Assembly (NCBI RefSeq): GCF_963576545.1
Contig: NC_083651.1
Location: forward strand, 21,519,248-21,583,247
From: Limanda limanda
Lineage: Eukaryota > Chordata > Actinopteri > Pleuronectiformes > Pleuronectidae
Length of the DNA stretch: 64,000 nucleotides
Reading direction: 5' to 3'
Position 1 is the first letter of the stretch, and each line of letters begins with the position of its first letter. The notes under the pieces were generated by a model that made no database searches, was not told the origin of the DNA, and saw only the letters and a list, made by a program, of their open reading frames with translations. The position numbers and the translations under genes were made by a program. This document shows, piece by piece, positions 1 through 9,330 of the stretch.

Positions 1-659
1 AGGGTGAAGCTTTGAGGAGATCTCGACATGCAGTTTCAACCATTGTTGGTAAGCAAGGGGTAGCCAGATAGTTGAAGAGAGATGCAAGCGTTTGATCTTG
101 GGGGAAGAACAGAAAGCAGTATTATTCTTAGCAATGATAATTCAGAAGTCTCAACAAGATCCATCAGACTTGTCGTGAACATGTGTACCTCTAAGATTTG
201 AGGGGGTAAGATCATGTTGAGGATTTAAATGAGTGTTCTTGGCAAATTCGGGTTAGACTGCTTCCATTATCGTATCTACTCTGACTCACCTTGACAACAA
301 TTTAGCAATATGGAAATATAAAGCCAAGCTAAATGTTATGTAAGACTGTCATCATTGAGGCTTCATAGATTTCTATTGTAGCAGCATTGACGCATGATAG
401 TTATTTGTCCTTGATATATTCAATGCTCTGTATGAATTGGATGAAGACCATGGGGTCAAGACGCTCGGGGTGTGGTTGGCCGGACATTAATGAAGACTCC
501 CCCAAAAAGGCTGTGGTCCAAAATTCCTCTCTATGGGCAGAGATTTTATTTATTGTATTGTGATTAATTTAATTTATTTATATTAGGGTATCCGCGGGGT
601 CTTGAAAAGTATTAAAAGTTGATAAATCCGTTTAGACCTCTACAGACCTCAACGTATCT
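1..659. other. Intergenic sequence, no gene seen
   Basis: AT-rich non-coding DNA with no credible reading frame, RNA gene or terminal repeats. The stretch around 584-640, with TCCGCGGGGTCTTGAAAAGT, resembles a dispersed fish repeat and may be a worn transposon end (recognition from memory, weak). Confidence 0.5.
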
Positions 660-1162
660 GCTATGTGGGCGCCATTCGCCGCCGCGGCGTGGCGCATTAC
701 CTGCAGGATAATATTCTACCTAGTGAACCTGTTATGTGCGCCATTCACCGCCGCGGTGTGGCCATTCTCCATAGGCGCATGCCTGCAGGAGAATATGCTA
801 ACTAGTGAACCTGTTATCTGCGCCATTCACCACCGCGGTGTGGCCATTCTCCATAGGCGCATGCCTGCAGGAGAATATGCTAACTAGTGAACCTGCTATG
901 TGCGCCATTCACCGCCGCGGTGTGGCCATTCTCCATAGACGCATGCCTGCAGGAGAATATGCTAACTAGTGAACCTGTTATGTGCGCCATTCACCACCGC
1001 GGTGTGGCCATTCTCCGTAGGCGCATGCCTGCAGGAGAATATGCTAACTAGTGAACCTGCAATGTGCGCCATTCACCGCCGCGGTGTGGCCATTCTCCAT
1101 AGGCGCATGCCTGCAGGAGAATATGCTAACTAGTGAACCTGTTATGTGCGCCATTCACCGCC
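660..1162. repeat. 82-bp minisatellite, about six copies
   Basis: The landmark AGTGAACCTG occurs at 722, 804, 886, 968, 1050 and 1132, an exact 82-bp period. Each unit contains GCGCCATTCACC, CCGCGG, GCGCATGCCTGCAGGAGA and CTAACTAGTG. The first copy (from ~660) is divergent; the next five differ by a few substitutions. 82 is not a multiple of three, so frames read through it are not conserved protein repeats. There are no unique spacers between units, which excludes a CRISPR array. Confidence 0.93.
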
Positions 1163-1634
1163 GACCAGTTCAGTTCAGTCTGTAAAAAGAAAATGAGTGT
1201 AGCTCCAATGGGGATCAATGCTCTCCGGTCACAGATGCAAGGCGCTAGTCACAAATCCGTTGCGGCATGCAGACAGCGGTTGTCCCTTGAGCATTGGGCA
1301 ACACCTTCCTCGGCTAACATTGTTACACCACCCAGTACGTGGGTGACATTGACATTTAAAATGCATGCTTTGCTAGATATCAAATCAAGCGCTTCCTCAA
1401 CTAACATTCGTCAACCACCAGAGGGAGAACAAGATAGTAGGCGTCATGCACGCACCCTGCAGCCTCAGAAGCTCTGTCTGAAGTCGATTCCGGTATTAGT
1501 AAAAGAGTAGAGAGACAGAGAGCAGACGGTCAGGGGTGTGAAAGGTTAATCAAATATCAGGAGCAGAAGGGGAGGAGCTAGTCCTTCGAAAAGTATCATC
1601 ATCTGTTGTTTGGAAGTTTTTGGATTTAGGGCTA
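1163..1634. other. No gene recognised
   Basis: Sequence following the minisatellite. A 125-codon open frame runs from the last repeat unit to 1510, but it starts inside the minisatellite and shows no recognisable domain, so it is not called as a gene. Confidence 0.4.
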
Positions 1635-1790
1635 GTGATGAGAACCAAGAACAAATCATGCACAGAGTGCATCTATAGTTGTGTCTGCACCGCATAGCAA
1701 TACAACTACCTTGTTTAACCACCTGAAAATCACCACAAACCACAGTACGACGAATGCATTAAGGCCAAAGATAGCGTTGCCTCACTGAAT
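1635..1790 (+). pseudogene. Decayed BED-type zinc finger of a hAT transposase
   Basis: Translating in two frames gives a Cys-x2-Cys start (TGCACAGAGTGC near 1659), then SNTTTLFNHLK (near 1696), then after a one-base shift YDECIKAKDS (1746-1775). The Cys-x2-Cys followed by an xNTTxLxxHL block is the layout of BED fingers in hAT transposases and ZBED proteins. The frames are broken by stops and shifts, so this is a relic. No terminal repeats were found around it. Family assignment rests on this short motif only. Confidence 0.45.
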
Positions 1791-2199
1791 CTCCGTCCAT
1801 GTCCAACGTCAACCCCGAAAAACCATAACAGCTACCCTGCATAGCGCGACAGTGTATCCATCCACCTCCCAAAGACGCACTGAAATAACGGATGCGATCA
1901 CATTTCATTTGGCCGAAGACATGTGTCCAATAAATACTGTGAGCAATGAAGGCTTCATAAAATGGTCTAGACACTAGACAAGAGATACGTGATCCCCTCA
2001 CGCAATTATTTCTCCAAAGAACCCACAGGACAGTCGATTGCCCAGGGACTGAGCAAAGACGTTTACATTAGCTGGAATGTAGTGGCAGAAACTTGGACTA
2101 TGGGCAGAAAAGGTCTCTGGTTCGTCTCTGGTTTGACTCCACGGAGAAACAACACAAAGACGAACCTGGATTGATCTGTCCAAAAATCCAAGAGGATTC
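1791..2199. other. No gene recognised
   Basis: Open frames here lie on both strands over the same bases, are short and carry no motif. The stretch may continue the adjacent transposon relic, but nothing shows this directly. Confidence 0.35.
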
Positions 2200-2402
2200 T
2201 CCCTACCCTGTCTAGTGCCCCTGAGCAAGGCACCTTACTCCCCCAACATCTGCTCCCCGGGTGCCGTACATGGCTGTCCACTGCTCTGTGTGTCCTGCAC
2301 CAGACGGGTTAAAAGCAGAGGTTAAATTTCCCTCCTTGCATGAGTGTGCTTGTGCATGTCTGTGCATGTGTTTGGGACAAATAAATGTATCTTAATCTTA
2401 AT
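2200..2402 (+). mobile_element. SINE-like retroposon
   Basis: Contains CCCTGAGCAAGGCACCTTAC, then CTGCTCCCCGGGTGCCGTAC, then CACTGCTCTGTGTGTCCTGC, a combination recognised from abundant teleost SINE bodies. It ends in an A+T tail (AAATGTATCTTAATCTTAAT), as expected for a 3' end. Target-site duplications were not resolved. The family name is not assigned. Confidence 0.55.
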
Positions 2403-2464
2403 GGAAGTAAAAGCAGTGTTCTTGTGCCTTTAAACGTGAAAATGCAATAAAAAGATATCGTTCC

Positions 2465-2552
2465 TAAAATTAAAGAATAATCATGATCTTAATATTGATC
2501 TAAATAATCGTGATTATGATTTTTGCCATAATCATGCAGGCCTAACACCACG
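2465..2552 (-). mobile_element. Terminal fragment of a DNA transposon (hAT-like)
   Basis: Read on the minus strand it begins TTAGGCCTGCATGATTATGG followed by alternating AATCACGATTATT-type sequence, resembling a common fish DNA-transposon end beginning TAGGGCTGCA. Only one end is visible, so it is a fragment. Recognition from memory. Confidence 0.35.
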
Positions 2553-3187
2553 CTGCGTGCATAAAAGTTGTGGTGTCTCGACACAACAGTAAAACACCAC
2601 TCTCTCACATCCAATGAAGGAATTTCAGAAATTTTCAAAGAATGTTTCCCGATTCGTAGTTGTAGCTTTATGTCATAACCTGACTTGTATTATTTTTGCT
2701 GCAAAATAGTGTTACTTTAATCATTTAAAGTTTTCTAAAAATTCCTATTGCAGAGTTGACTGAACCATTTACTCCTCAGTGTGTCTGTGAACTGTTTCTC
2801 ACACCACAAGTAGATTATAACCACCAAGAGTAGATTCTGACTGCCATATTAATTTCACCCAAAGTGCACCAGATCGTAGTCGACAATCGATGAAAAATTG
2901 TTGCCGGCGAATTTAATAGTTGACAATTGTTAGTTATCTAATAGCGCATGTTATCCGTGCAGCTGTGATAAACCTCGTTTTACCGGAGCTGCTGATGGAA
3001 GTAGCTGAGGAGTGAGCCATCTCGCTCCCGTCTTATCTCTGAAACTCGGGCATGTGCAATAGCTACAGAATATAGCACAATGGGGCGTTCGTTGCGACAC
3101 CATTGCATGCCAGAAAGTCATGTAATATGGCAACCGCTTTTTAAAAAAAGTAATTTACAATTAGTGCATTCAACATCTATGAGGTCC
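2553..3187. other. No gene recognised
   Basis: AT-rich sequence. The stretch 2880-2940 (GTCGACAATCGATG and TAGTTGACAATTGTTAG) has short self-complementary words and may be transposon debris. No credible coding region. Confidence 0.35.
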
Positions 3188-3297
3188 CATTTGAGGGGTT
3201 CAGTATCTTGCCCGAGGACACCTTGGCATGCAGATGAGAAGACTGTGGATAGAACCACCAACCTCTGGTTGGAGGACGACCACTCTACCCACATATA
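3188..3297 (-). mobile_element. tRNA-derived SINE fragment
   Basis: On the minus strand this reads GGGTAGAGTGGTCGTCCTCC, then AACCAGAGGTTGGTGGTTCT, resembling the A-box to B-box span of a tRNA head (B box here GGTGGTTCTATCC). It is followed by a body ending ...CAAGATACTGAACCCC, a common teleost SINE body. The anticodon arm and acceptor pairing are not intact, so this is a SINE, not a tRNA gene. Confidence 0.6.
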
Positions 3298-4179
3298 TAT
3301 TTTATTCATATAATTGAATGATTCCAGAATAAAAAAACAGATTACCTGCTAGAATTTGATTCCTTTGGGCAAGGGAATGTTGTCAGGAGACAGGAGCCTC
3401 GGACCCATGGCTGGAGATAGGACTACAACTCCCATAATCCTGTTGGAGTGACGTACCATGAAGTACTAACACGCGCAGGCACGCCGGTGTTTGTTTACAT
3501 CACCTGCAGGGAAGATGGTGTGTGGTATGTGACTGAATTGTTTCATTCATAACGTTGAGTGCAGACTTCATTCAGCAGGGGAGACAGGATGAAAGCCCCC
3601 GCACAGCACCCGAGGTGAGGGAGAAGTTGGTGGAGCAGAGTGGCCCAGGGAGGAAGCCGTCAGCGACGATGCCACAACATTTGTTCGGCCTCGCGGAGTC
3701 TCCCCTTAGGCAAGAAGTAGTTGAAACTTACTCGTGGCTCAGACCCGATGAATTGATCGCCTCGGGCGTGTAGGTCCTCCAGGATGTGGTGCGCGCCGAG
3801 AGGCCCGCGGGAGCCACGGCGCAGATGCCTGACGTCCGATTCACACGTAATGAATCCTGAGGGACCGAGCCTTAATTTCGGGGAAAAAGAAGAACGGATT
3901 TTTTTGAGAAGGACTCACTCGGATTGAGAGAGACAAACGACCCGCGGAGGAACGACGGTCACGTGGTCAACCGCTGAGACGCTGAAGCAACAGGTGCAAT
4001 ACTGCAGCAGCATTGCGAGCAAGAGGGGTTGATGGGAAATGTCTCTGGTTAAATAGACCACCTGATAAGGTGGGTGTGTACTATGATGGTTATGGAGAGT
4101 CAGGTAAGTCACATGATTGGCGCAGCGCAGCTCGAGTTGCCTGCCAGAACTAGCTCGCCTGCGTCGCCACATTAATACG
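3298..4179. other. Intergenic sequence left of the OR array, no gene recognised
   Basis: Mixed-composition DNA, partly CpG-rich (3590-3900). A 72-codon frame at 3555-3773 (+) and an 85-codon frame at 3915-4172 (-) have no recognisable domain. The repeated OR unit starts abruptly at 4180, so this is the left junction of the array. Confidence 0.45.
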
Positions 4180-4466
4180 AATAATTCCTACAATTTTAAA
4201 AGGGCCTCCCACCGTTCGGGACTCGGGCCCTAATTATTATTAAGATAAACTGCTGAGCCAAAACCTGTGACCGCTGGTAGCATGCAGTGTAATTTTATTT
4301 TTGTGCGTATATCTATAGAAAAGACCTTGGAGGAATGAACTTGTGTATAAAACTCAACATGAGTTTATCCTAACTCAACTTCAGGCGATTTAAACTAGTA
4401 ATAATACAGCACTTAACATGGAGTATTATCACATACAACAAAATTCAGTATAACACAAGATTGAAC

Positions 4467-4485
4467 GGGGGGGGGGGGGGGGGGG
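4467..4485 (+). repeat. Poly-G tract upstream of OR1
   Basis: An uninterrupted run of 19 G about 290 bp before the OR1 ATG. The equivalent position in the other units carries runs of 7 (34386), 13 (37031), 12 (39678) and 19 (42325) G. In unit 6 it is interrupted (44819-44828), and in unit 7 it is deleted. Such runs can form G-quadruplexes and are prone to length error in sequencing. Confidence 0.85.
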
Positions 4486-4617
4486 CTAGATTCTCTCACA
4501 GAGTTCATCAGTTTTTTTTCTTTATTATTTTTTAATGAGGTTAGGTTTACTGTGAAAAATACTGCGTAATCTTTCTGGTGTGGTAAACTGGGCGTCTCCA
4601 GTTTAGTCCAGCTCACT

Positions 4618-4711
4618 GATTGGACTGTTTCACTCCCATGTTGACAAACACACTCTCTGTTGCCGCCAGTAAATTATATAAACCGTTGAAAGAAAGACAG
4701 TTCAGGTAAGT
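4618..4711 (+). promoter_or_regulatory. Putative OR1 promoter and 5' splice donor
   Basis: Inverted CCAAT box GATTGG at 4618-4623, consensus TATA box TATATAAA at 4675-4682, and the donor consensus CAG|GTAAGT with the intron start at 4706. The CCAAT box and donor recur in all seven units; the perfect TATA is found only here (others read GATATTAA). Promoter function is inferred. Confidence 0.5.
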
Positions 4712-4774
4712 CAACGACGGACACGTGTTAGTGGATTTCTTTGTTTTCTAATTATGTGAGAGAGAACCTTCATC

Positions 4775-5698
4775 ATGATTGTTAACGTTTCAGTAGTTTC
4801 CATGTTCACTATGTCGGGGTTTAGTGGCACAGCGCACTACAGAGTCACCCTCTTCATCCTCACTTTGTTGTGTTACTGTGTGATCTGGCTGGTAAACGTG
4901 ACCATCATCGTGACTATCATCGTGGATAAAAACCTTCACGAGCCCATGTACATCTTCCTCTGTAATCTGTGCATTAACGGACTGTATGGGACTGCAGGCT
5001 TTTATCCAAAGTTCCTCATCGACCTCCTGTCTAACTCTCATGTCATCTCTTACAGTGGATGCCTCCTGCAGGGTTTTGTGTTGCACTCTTCAGTCACTGC
5101 AGATTTCACTATTCTCTTATTAATGGCCTATGACAGATATGTGGCTATCTGTCAGCCTCTGATTTACCACTCAGTGATGACGAAGGGAAAAATAGGCATG
5201 TTTGTGTTTTTTGCTTGGCTTGTACCCCACTATATGATGCTGGTGAGCACTATAACAACAGCAATAACCAAAATATGCGGCTCACATATTCCGAAAATCT
5301 ACTGTATTAATTATTTGGTGAATAGACTTGCTTGTACTCCTCCATTAGCAAGTGCAATTATTCCAGCTTTTAATTTTACTGTTTGTTTAACCTATGTAGT
5401 CTTAATTTTCTGGTCTTATTTGTATCTGATCAAAAATTGCCTTCACTCCGGTGAGAACAGAAGCAAGTTCATGCAAACCTGTCTGCCGCATTTACTATGT
5501 TTGAATATCTTAGTCATTAGTATTCTTTTTGATTTGATGTACGTGAGATTTGGCACGAGTACAATACCGCAAAGTCTAAAGAATTTTATGGCAATAGAAT
5601 TCCTGATCGTTCCTCCGATCCTAAATCCCCTCATATACGGTCTCAAACTGACGCAAATAAGAAACAGAATCGTGGAGGTTTTTTTAAGGAAGAACTGA
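4775..5698 (+). CDS. Odorant receptor 1 (rhodopsin-like 7TM GPCR), intact
   Basis: Intronless 307-residue receptor expected to bind odorants at the ciliary membrane of olfactory neurons and signal through a Golf-type G protein (family knowledge). Visible features: N-glycosylation site N4-V-S; LHEPMY at 54-59 (ICL1/TM2); C96 with C168, C177 and C187 for extracellular disulfides; the OR signature MAYDRYVAIC at 117-126; KFMQTCLPHL at 231-240 (start of TM6); NPLIY at 284-288 in TM7. Seven hydrophobic spans fit TM1 24-50 through TM7 270-290. The length is normal and no signal peptide is expected. The start aligns with the ATG of all paralogues, although this copy begins MIVN rather than MMDN. Pocket-region residues are V107-T-A-D-F-T112 and MMLVS (154-158). 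It resembles teleost class I-like (delta-type) ORs; the subfamily is not certain. Confidence 0.94.
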   Translation: MIVNVSVVSMFTMSGFSGTAHYRVTLFILTLLCYCVIWLVNVTIIVTIIVDKNLHEPMYIFLCNLCINGLYGTAGFYPKFLIDLLSNSHVISYSGCLLQGFVLHSSVTADFTILLLMAYDRYVAICQPLIYHSVMTKGKIGMFVFFAWLVPHYMMLVSTITTAITKICGSHIPKIYCINYLVNRLACTPPLASAIIPAFNFTVCLTYVVLIFWSYLYLIKNCLHSGENRSKFMQTCLPHLLCLNILVISILFDLMYVRFGTSTIPQSLKNFMAIEFLIVPPILNPLIYGLKLTQIRNRIVEVFLRKN

Positions 5699-5808
5699 CG
5701 ATGTGATCTGCAGAAAGAAAGTTGATAAATATTATCATCTGCCTTGTTATTTGTGTTTTTTTTAGAAAAGTGTAACAATCTGAGAAACTTATTACAGCAC
5801 AGTGACCA

Positions 5809-6185
5809 GGCTATAATCTATGGATCATCAATCTGTAATGACAAAAAGAGTCTCTGGCCTATTTGTTTTTAACTTGGCTTATACCTTTAATTTTGATGTT
5901 AATTTGAACAATAACAGCATCAGCATCATGGTTATGTGCCTCACATATACTGTTTCTGATACAGCTTATTCTGCCTCCATAGAAAATCAAGCTATTACAG
6001 CTTTTTTAAATTATCCTTTGTGTTTTGACCCTTTTATTAACATTTGCTCTTATATTCTGTATTTTCAGTATGAACATAATGTCTGACTTCCACAGAAAAC
6101 AGGAGCAAGCTAATAGAAATGTGTCTGCCTCATTTATTTTGAACTGATTTATATGTTTGCTCTCTACTTTTTTCTACACAATAAA
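5809..6185 (+). pseudogene. OR fragment relic downstream of OR1
   Basis: A second, broken OR about 110 bp after the OR1 stop. One frame (from 5820) reads QSVMTKRVSGLFVFNLAYT, matching the ICL2-TM4 block HSVMTKGKIGMFVFFAW of the intact gene. A TM5-like ICSYILYFQY follows. In a shifted frame ENRSKLIEMCLPHLF matches ENRSKFMQTCLPHLL at the start of TM6. The N-terminal half and TM7 are missing and frames are broken. The relic has been copied along with its neighbour in every unit. AATAAA occurs at its end, near 6179. Confidence 0.85.
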
Positions 6186-7007
6186 AATTTTAACACTGCA
6201 ATGTTTGTGTCTGTTTTTTTTTTAAAGAAACAAATTGTGCAGCATGATGTATAATGCATGTATGTCCGTATCGATAAATAATTATCTCATCTGACAAACC
6301 TGTGATATAAATCTAAAACATAAACCAGAGAGCAACATTGATAAGAATCCAGTGTTGTAAAGTTAATGAGTGTGTTAAGCATTGAGGCAGGATCACATGT
6401 GATTCTGTTGACCTTCACAAATAAACGTTATCCCACTATGCATTTCTGAAATAATCAATAGCTTAATTCGCATGAAAGTGGATTTAAACTTGTGCGTCTG
6501 TCATTTGAACTTTGACACCCTCACCACGCACACTGAATGCACCACACATAACTAATATATATACAATTAATGGTCTGTTTCTCTCTGGGAGTCAATATGA
6601 CAAAATGCATTGCACCATCTCCTAGTAGACATTCATTCAAAGGCATCTGTTGTTGGACCAAATAAAAAGTGTACAATGTTTTTTTAAATTAGTTAAACAG
6701 GGTTTTAAGTCAGTTTATCCAAATAATGTCAGATAATTTTTTTGCTCCTGTAAAATTTGTAAAGTGTCTTTGAGCAATTTGAAAAGTGCTCTATAAATAC
6801 AATGTATTCTTATAATAATTAAAATAATTCTTACAATTTCAATAGGGCCTCCCACCGTTTGGTGCTCGGGACCTAATTATAATTAAGATAAACTGCTGAG
6901 CCAAAACTGTTTCGTGCTGGTAGCATGCAGTATAATTTTATTTTTGTGCGTATATGTATAGAAAAGACCTCGGAGGAATGAACTTGTGTATAAAACTCAA
7001 CATGAGT
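6186..7007. repeat. OR unit 3' flank and start of unit 2
   Basis: Non-coding sequence shared with the other units. At ~6765-6822 sits a LINE/SINE-type 3' tail (GTAAAGTGTCTTTGAGCAAT ... CTATAAATACAATG) ending in TAATAATT. The next unit starts at 6823 (AATAATTCTTACAATTTC) and runs 185 bp until AACATGAGT (6999-7007), where spacer A interrupts it. Confidence 0.7.
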
Positions 7008-8019
7008 GTTGTGCAATAATGGTTAGGAGTGATACCATAAGATGGTGTGCCTTTGGGCATTCAATAAATTTGTTATCAAAATAAAATATAAAACATTCAT
7101 ATTTGAAAAATATTAATATTAAATCATAACTTTAGTTTGTTAAAATTCTCTCGGGGCACCACCCTTGAAAGAAAGGAAAAGATAGACAATTTATTTATTA
7201 AGATCAGTCTCATTTAGATCTAGTTCAATTAGAAATCTCAATATTTACTATCAAAGATTATATAATGAACAGTGAAGGTTTATAGAATTCTTGACAGTGT
7301 AGAGCAGGGATGCCAGGGTGAAATTGGACAGGGGGCCAGATTTTTTCAAGCAAGACCTCAGGGGGCCGGATTACACTTTCGGACTGAAAAGGCCAAACAC
7401 TGACTCAACACATGGATAGGTAGGTTATTTGAAATTATTCATGAAGGCCTACACATCAATAAGAAATTGCATCGGCACCAAAATAGCCTCACAATGAGGC
7501 CTAAAATTACATAGCCTAAAGCAGGAGACAGTAACCCTCTAAAAACGTTACATTTTCCTATCTATGCAAGTAGCCTACATTTATAAATTAGAAATGCAAC
7601 AAAATAGACTAGGTGCCAACAAAACACATTTCCTATAAATAACACAAGTGTAAACTGTTAATTACTTTTATTATATTTATTGAAGGCTTGCACATGAAAA
7701 CAAGTCAATGCAAAATAAGGCCAATTAAAAGAAGGCCAGGCCAAGTAGGCCTAAACGAGTCACAGAAAGAAAGCGCCAGAAAAAAGTAGTCCAACATTAG
7801 ACCATGTGATTGAATATCCAGTAGGAATTAGTAAAACAAAACGGTTCTTGAAAAAATAGGCAAATATGAGCTATCTAAAAACTAAATTGGCTCAATAACA
7901 GATGAGGCACATTAACTTTGCCAGTCATCACCAGTCACCAACCCATATTTCCACACACCCATGTGCCTTTATGGCACTAGCCTGGCTATCAGTCAACCCC
8001 AGCCCCTTTTATTCCCTCC

Positions 8020-8520
8020 CCCCCATATCACACTGGAAATTATAAAATATATCATACTCTCTGTATATTCTTTGTATACATAAGTCTATATACACATATT
8101 TATACATGTGTACATGTTATAATTACTATTATTATATCACTATTACTATTATTATTATATATACTGTTGCTGCCATTATTACTATGTACTGCTTTTATAT
8201 TGGTATAATTACTATCATATATAAATATATATTATGTTATATTATATACTATATATACTGTACTATTCTTATATACTGTCTAACAATAACATTACCATCT
8301 GTTTTTTATTCTTTCTACCTCAATATTTTTTATTTTATTCTATTGTATTGTATTTTTGTATTTTATTGTATTCAAATGTACCGGCTGCTATGACAACTTA
8401 ATTTCCCTTCGGAAAGTAATCTATCTATCTATCTATCTATCTATCTGTCTGTCTGTCCATCTTTTTACATATCCATCCATCCATCATCCATCCATCCATC
8501 CATCCATCCATCCATCCATC
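8020..8520 (+). repeat. AT-rich LINE 3'-end-like sequence with CTAT and CATC microsatellites
   Basis: AT-rich block followed by GGCTGCTATGACAACTTAAT, then TTCCCTTCGGAAAGTAATCT, then (CTAT)n at ~8419-8446 and (CATC)n to ~8523. This order resembles the 3' end of a teleost non-LTR retrotransposon with its microsatellite tail, nested in hAT-A. Its 5' boundary is not visible. The 95-codon frame over it is low-complexity noise. Confidence 0.45.
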
Positions 8521-8672
8521 CATTCATAACAACCACATATCAAGCAGTCAAACAGAACAGAACTCAACTATCAGTTCGTTACAATATGTATTAAAATAAA
8601 ACGAACCTTCGTGTGTATCTCGACATTTGGAGAATACGGCTTGCTGTTTCTGTAGCGATGATGCTAGCTCGT

Positions 8673-8906
8673 TTAGCTTTTGAGTCCGGAGTGGGTCTCG
8701 TAGTGTCGTTTGATGTTGTACTCCTTTAGTACAGCCACTTGTTCACGACAGATAAGACACACGGGTTTGCCTCCTACTTCCCAAAAGAAATAATTTTCTC
8801 TCCATCTATCCTGAAAGATGCGAGCTTCAGTGTCGACCTTCCTCTTATTTGACAACATCTCGATCAGCACTACCGGCGCTGCTGCAGCTGAGGCGGGCAG
8901 CAGCAA
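8673..8906 (-). pseudogene. hAT transposase first exon (BED zinc finger) remnant
   Basis: The minus-strand frame includes KRKVDTEARIFQ, ENYFFWEVGGKPVCLICRE and KRHYETH. This is a BED-type zinc finger with Cys-x2-Cys and His-x3-His spacing, in the form seen at the N terminus of GTF2IRD2-like and SCAND3-like hAT transposases. The frame stops shortly after HYETHSGLKS, and the catalytic RNase H-like domain and dimerisation domain are absent from the element, so it cannot make an active transposase. Confidence 0.7.
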
Positions 8907-9077
8907 CAGACCAACTAACGGAGTCCACCGAAAATTTTAATTTTTTTTTTTTTTTTAAATTCCATCAAAATTAAATTAAAATTTATATTCTCCCCTTATC
9001 ACCCTCGGGCCGGATGTGATGTACAGTCGGGCCGGGTCCGGCCCGCGGGCCGTAACCCTGGCATCACTGGTGTAGAG

Positions 9078-9330
9078 GTTGGCAAAATTCACTTATGCAA
9101 CATTAATGAAAGAACATTTGTGAAAGAAAAACATTTATTATGAACATAATAAAGTATAAAACACAAATTAATAACAGAGTATGAACTAAAACAAAGGTGT
9201 ATGTTAGTGTGTGTGAATAAGGGGCTCTCAAAATGGTGGTTAACAAAGAGAGTTACACCTTTCTGTGGGCTCCCAAGATGGTAGCTCCCCACCCCCTTCT
9301 TCTGGAGTGGGGACGTAGATAAGTACAGTG
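9078..9330. other. Spacer A block shared with spacer B
   Basis: Non-coding; matches 47434-47690 closely (for example GGTTGGCAAAATTCAC, GTAGATAAGTA). The match to B ends exactly where the transposon end CAGTGTTTCCCC begins. Confidence 0.75.

Larger units (their letters stand above)
7305..9069 (-). mobile_element. hAT-A, non-autonomous hAT transposon
   Basis: Ends CAGGGATGCCAGGGT at 7305 and, inverted, CAGTGATGCCAGGGT at 9069. It is flanked by the exact 8-bp target duplication GTGTAGAG (7297-7304 and 9070-9077). Spacer B holds the empty site ATGTAGAG at 47426-47433, proving insertion after the spacers were duplicated. Subterminal GGGCC-rich sequence occurs at both ends. It keeps one transposase exon (minus strand, 8673-8906), and the rest of the gene is deleted. 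Confidence 0.93.

Noticed and set aside
660..1162. CRISPR-like direct repeats
   Set aside because: Units are contiguous 82-bp copies with no unique spacers, in a vertebrate genome. It is a minisatellite.
1133..1510. 125-codon frame
   Set aside because: Begins in the last minisatellite copy, has no domain and no splice or promoter support.
3188..3297. tRNA gene on the minus strand
   Set aside because: A- and B-box-like sequence exists, but stem pairing and the acceptor end are not intact and a SINE body follows.
4790..5086. 98-codon minus-strand frame conserved opposite the N-terminal half of each OR (also at 34702, 37349, 39995, 42650, 45115, 54045)
   Set aside because: It is the shadow of the OR coding strand. 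Its conservation follows from OR conservation, and the OR pseudogene also keeps it.
5820..6086. A separate small membrane protein gene after each OR
   Set aside because: The frame aligns to OR ICL2-TM5 and the following OR motif (CLPHLF) is in another frame. It is an OR relic, not a new gene.
8106..8393. 95-codon Tyr/Ile-rich frame
   Set aside because: Low-complexity AT-rich DNA in a LINE-like 3' end.
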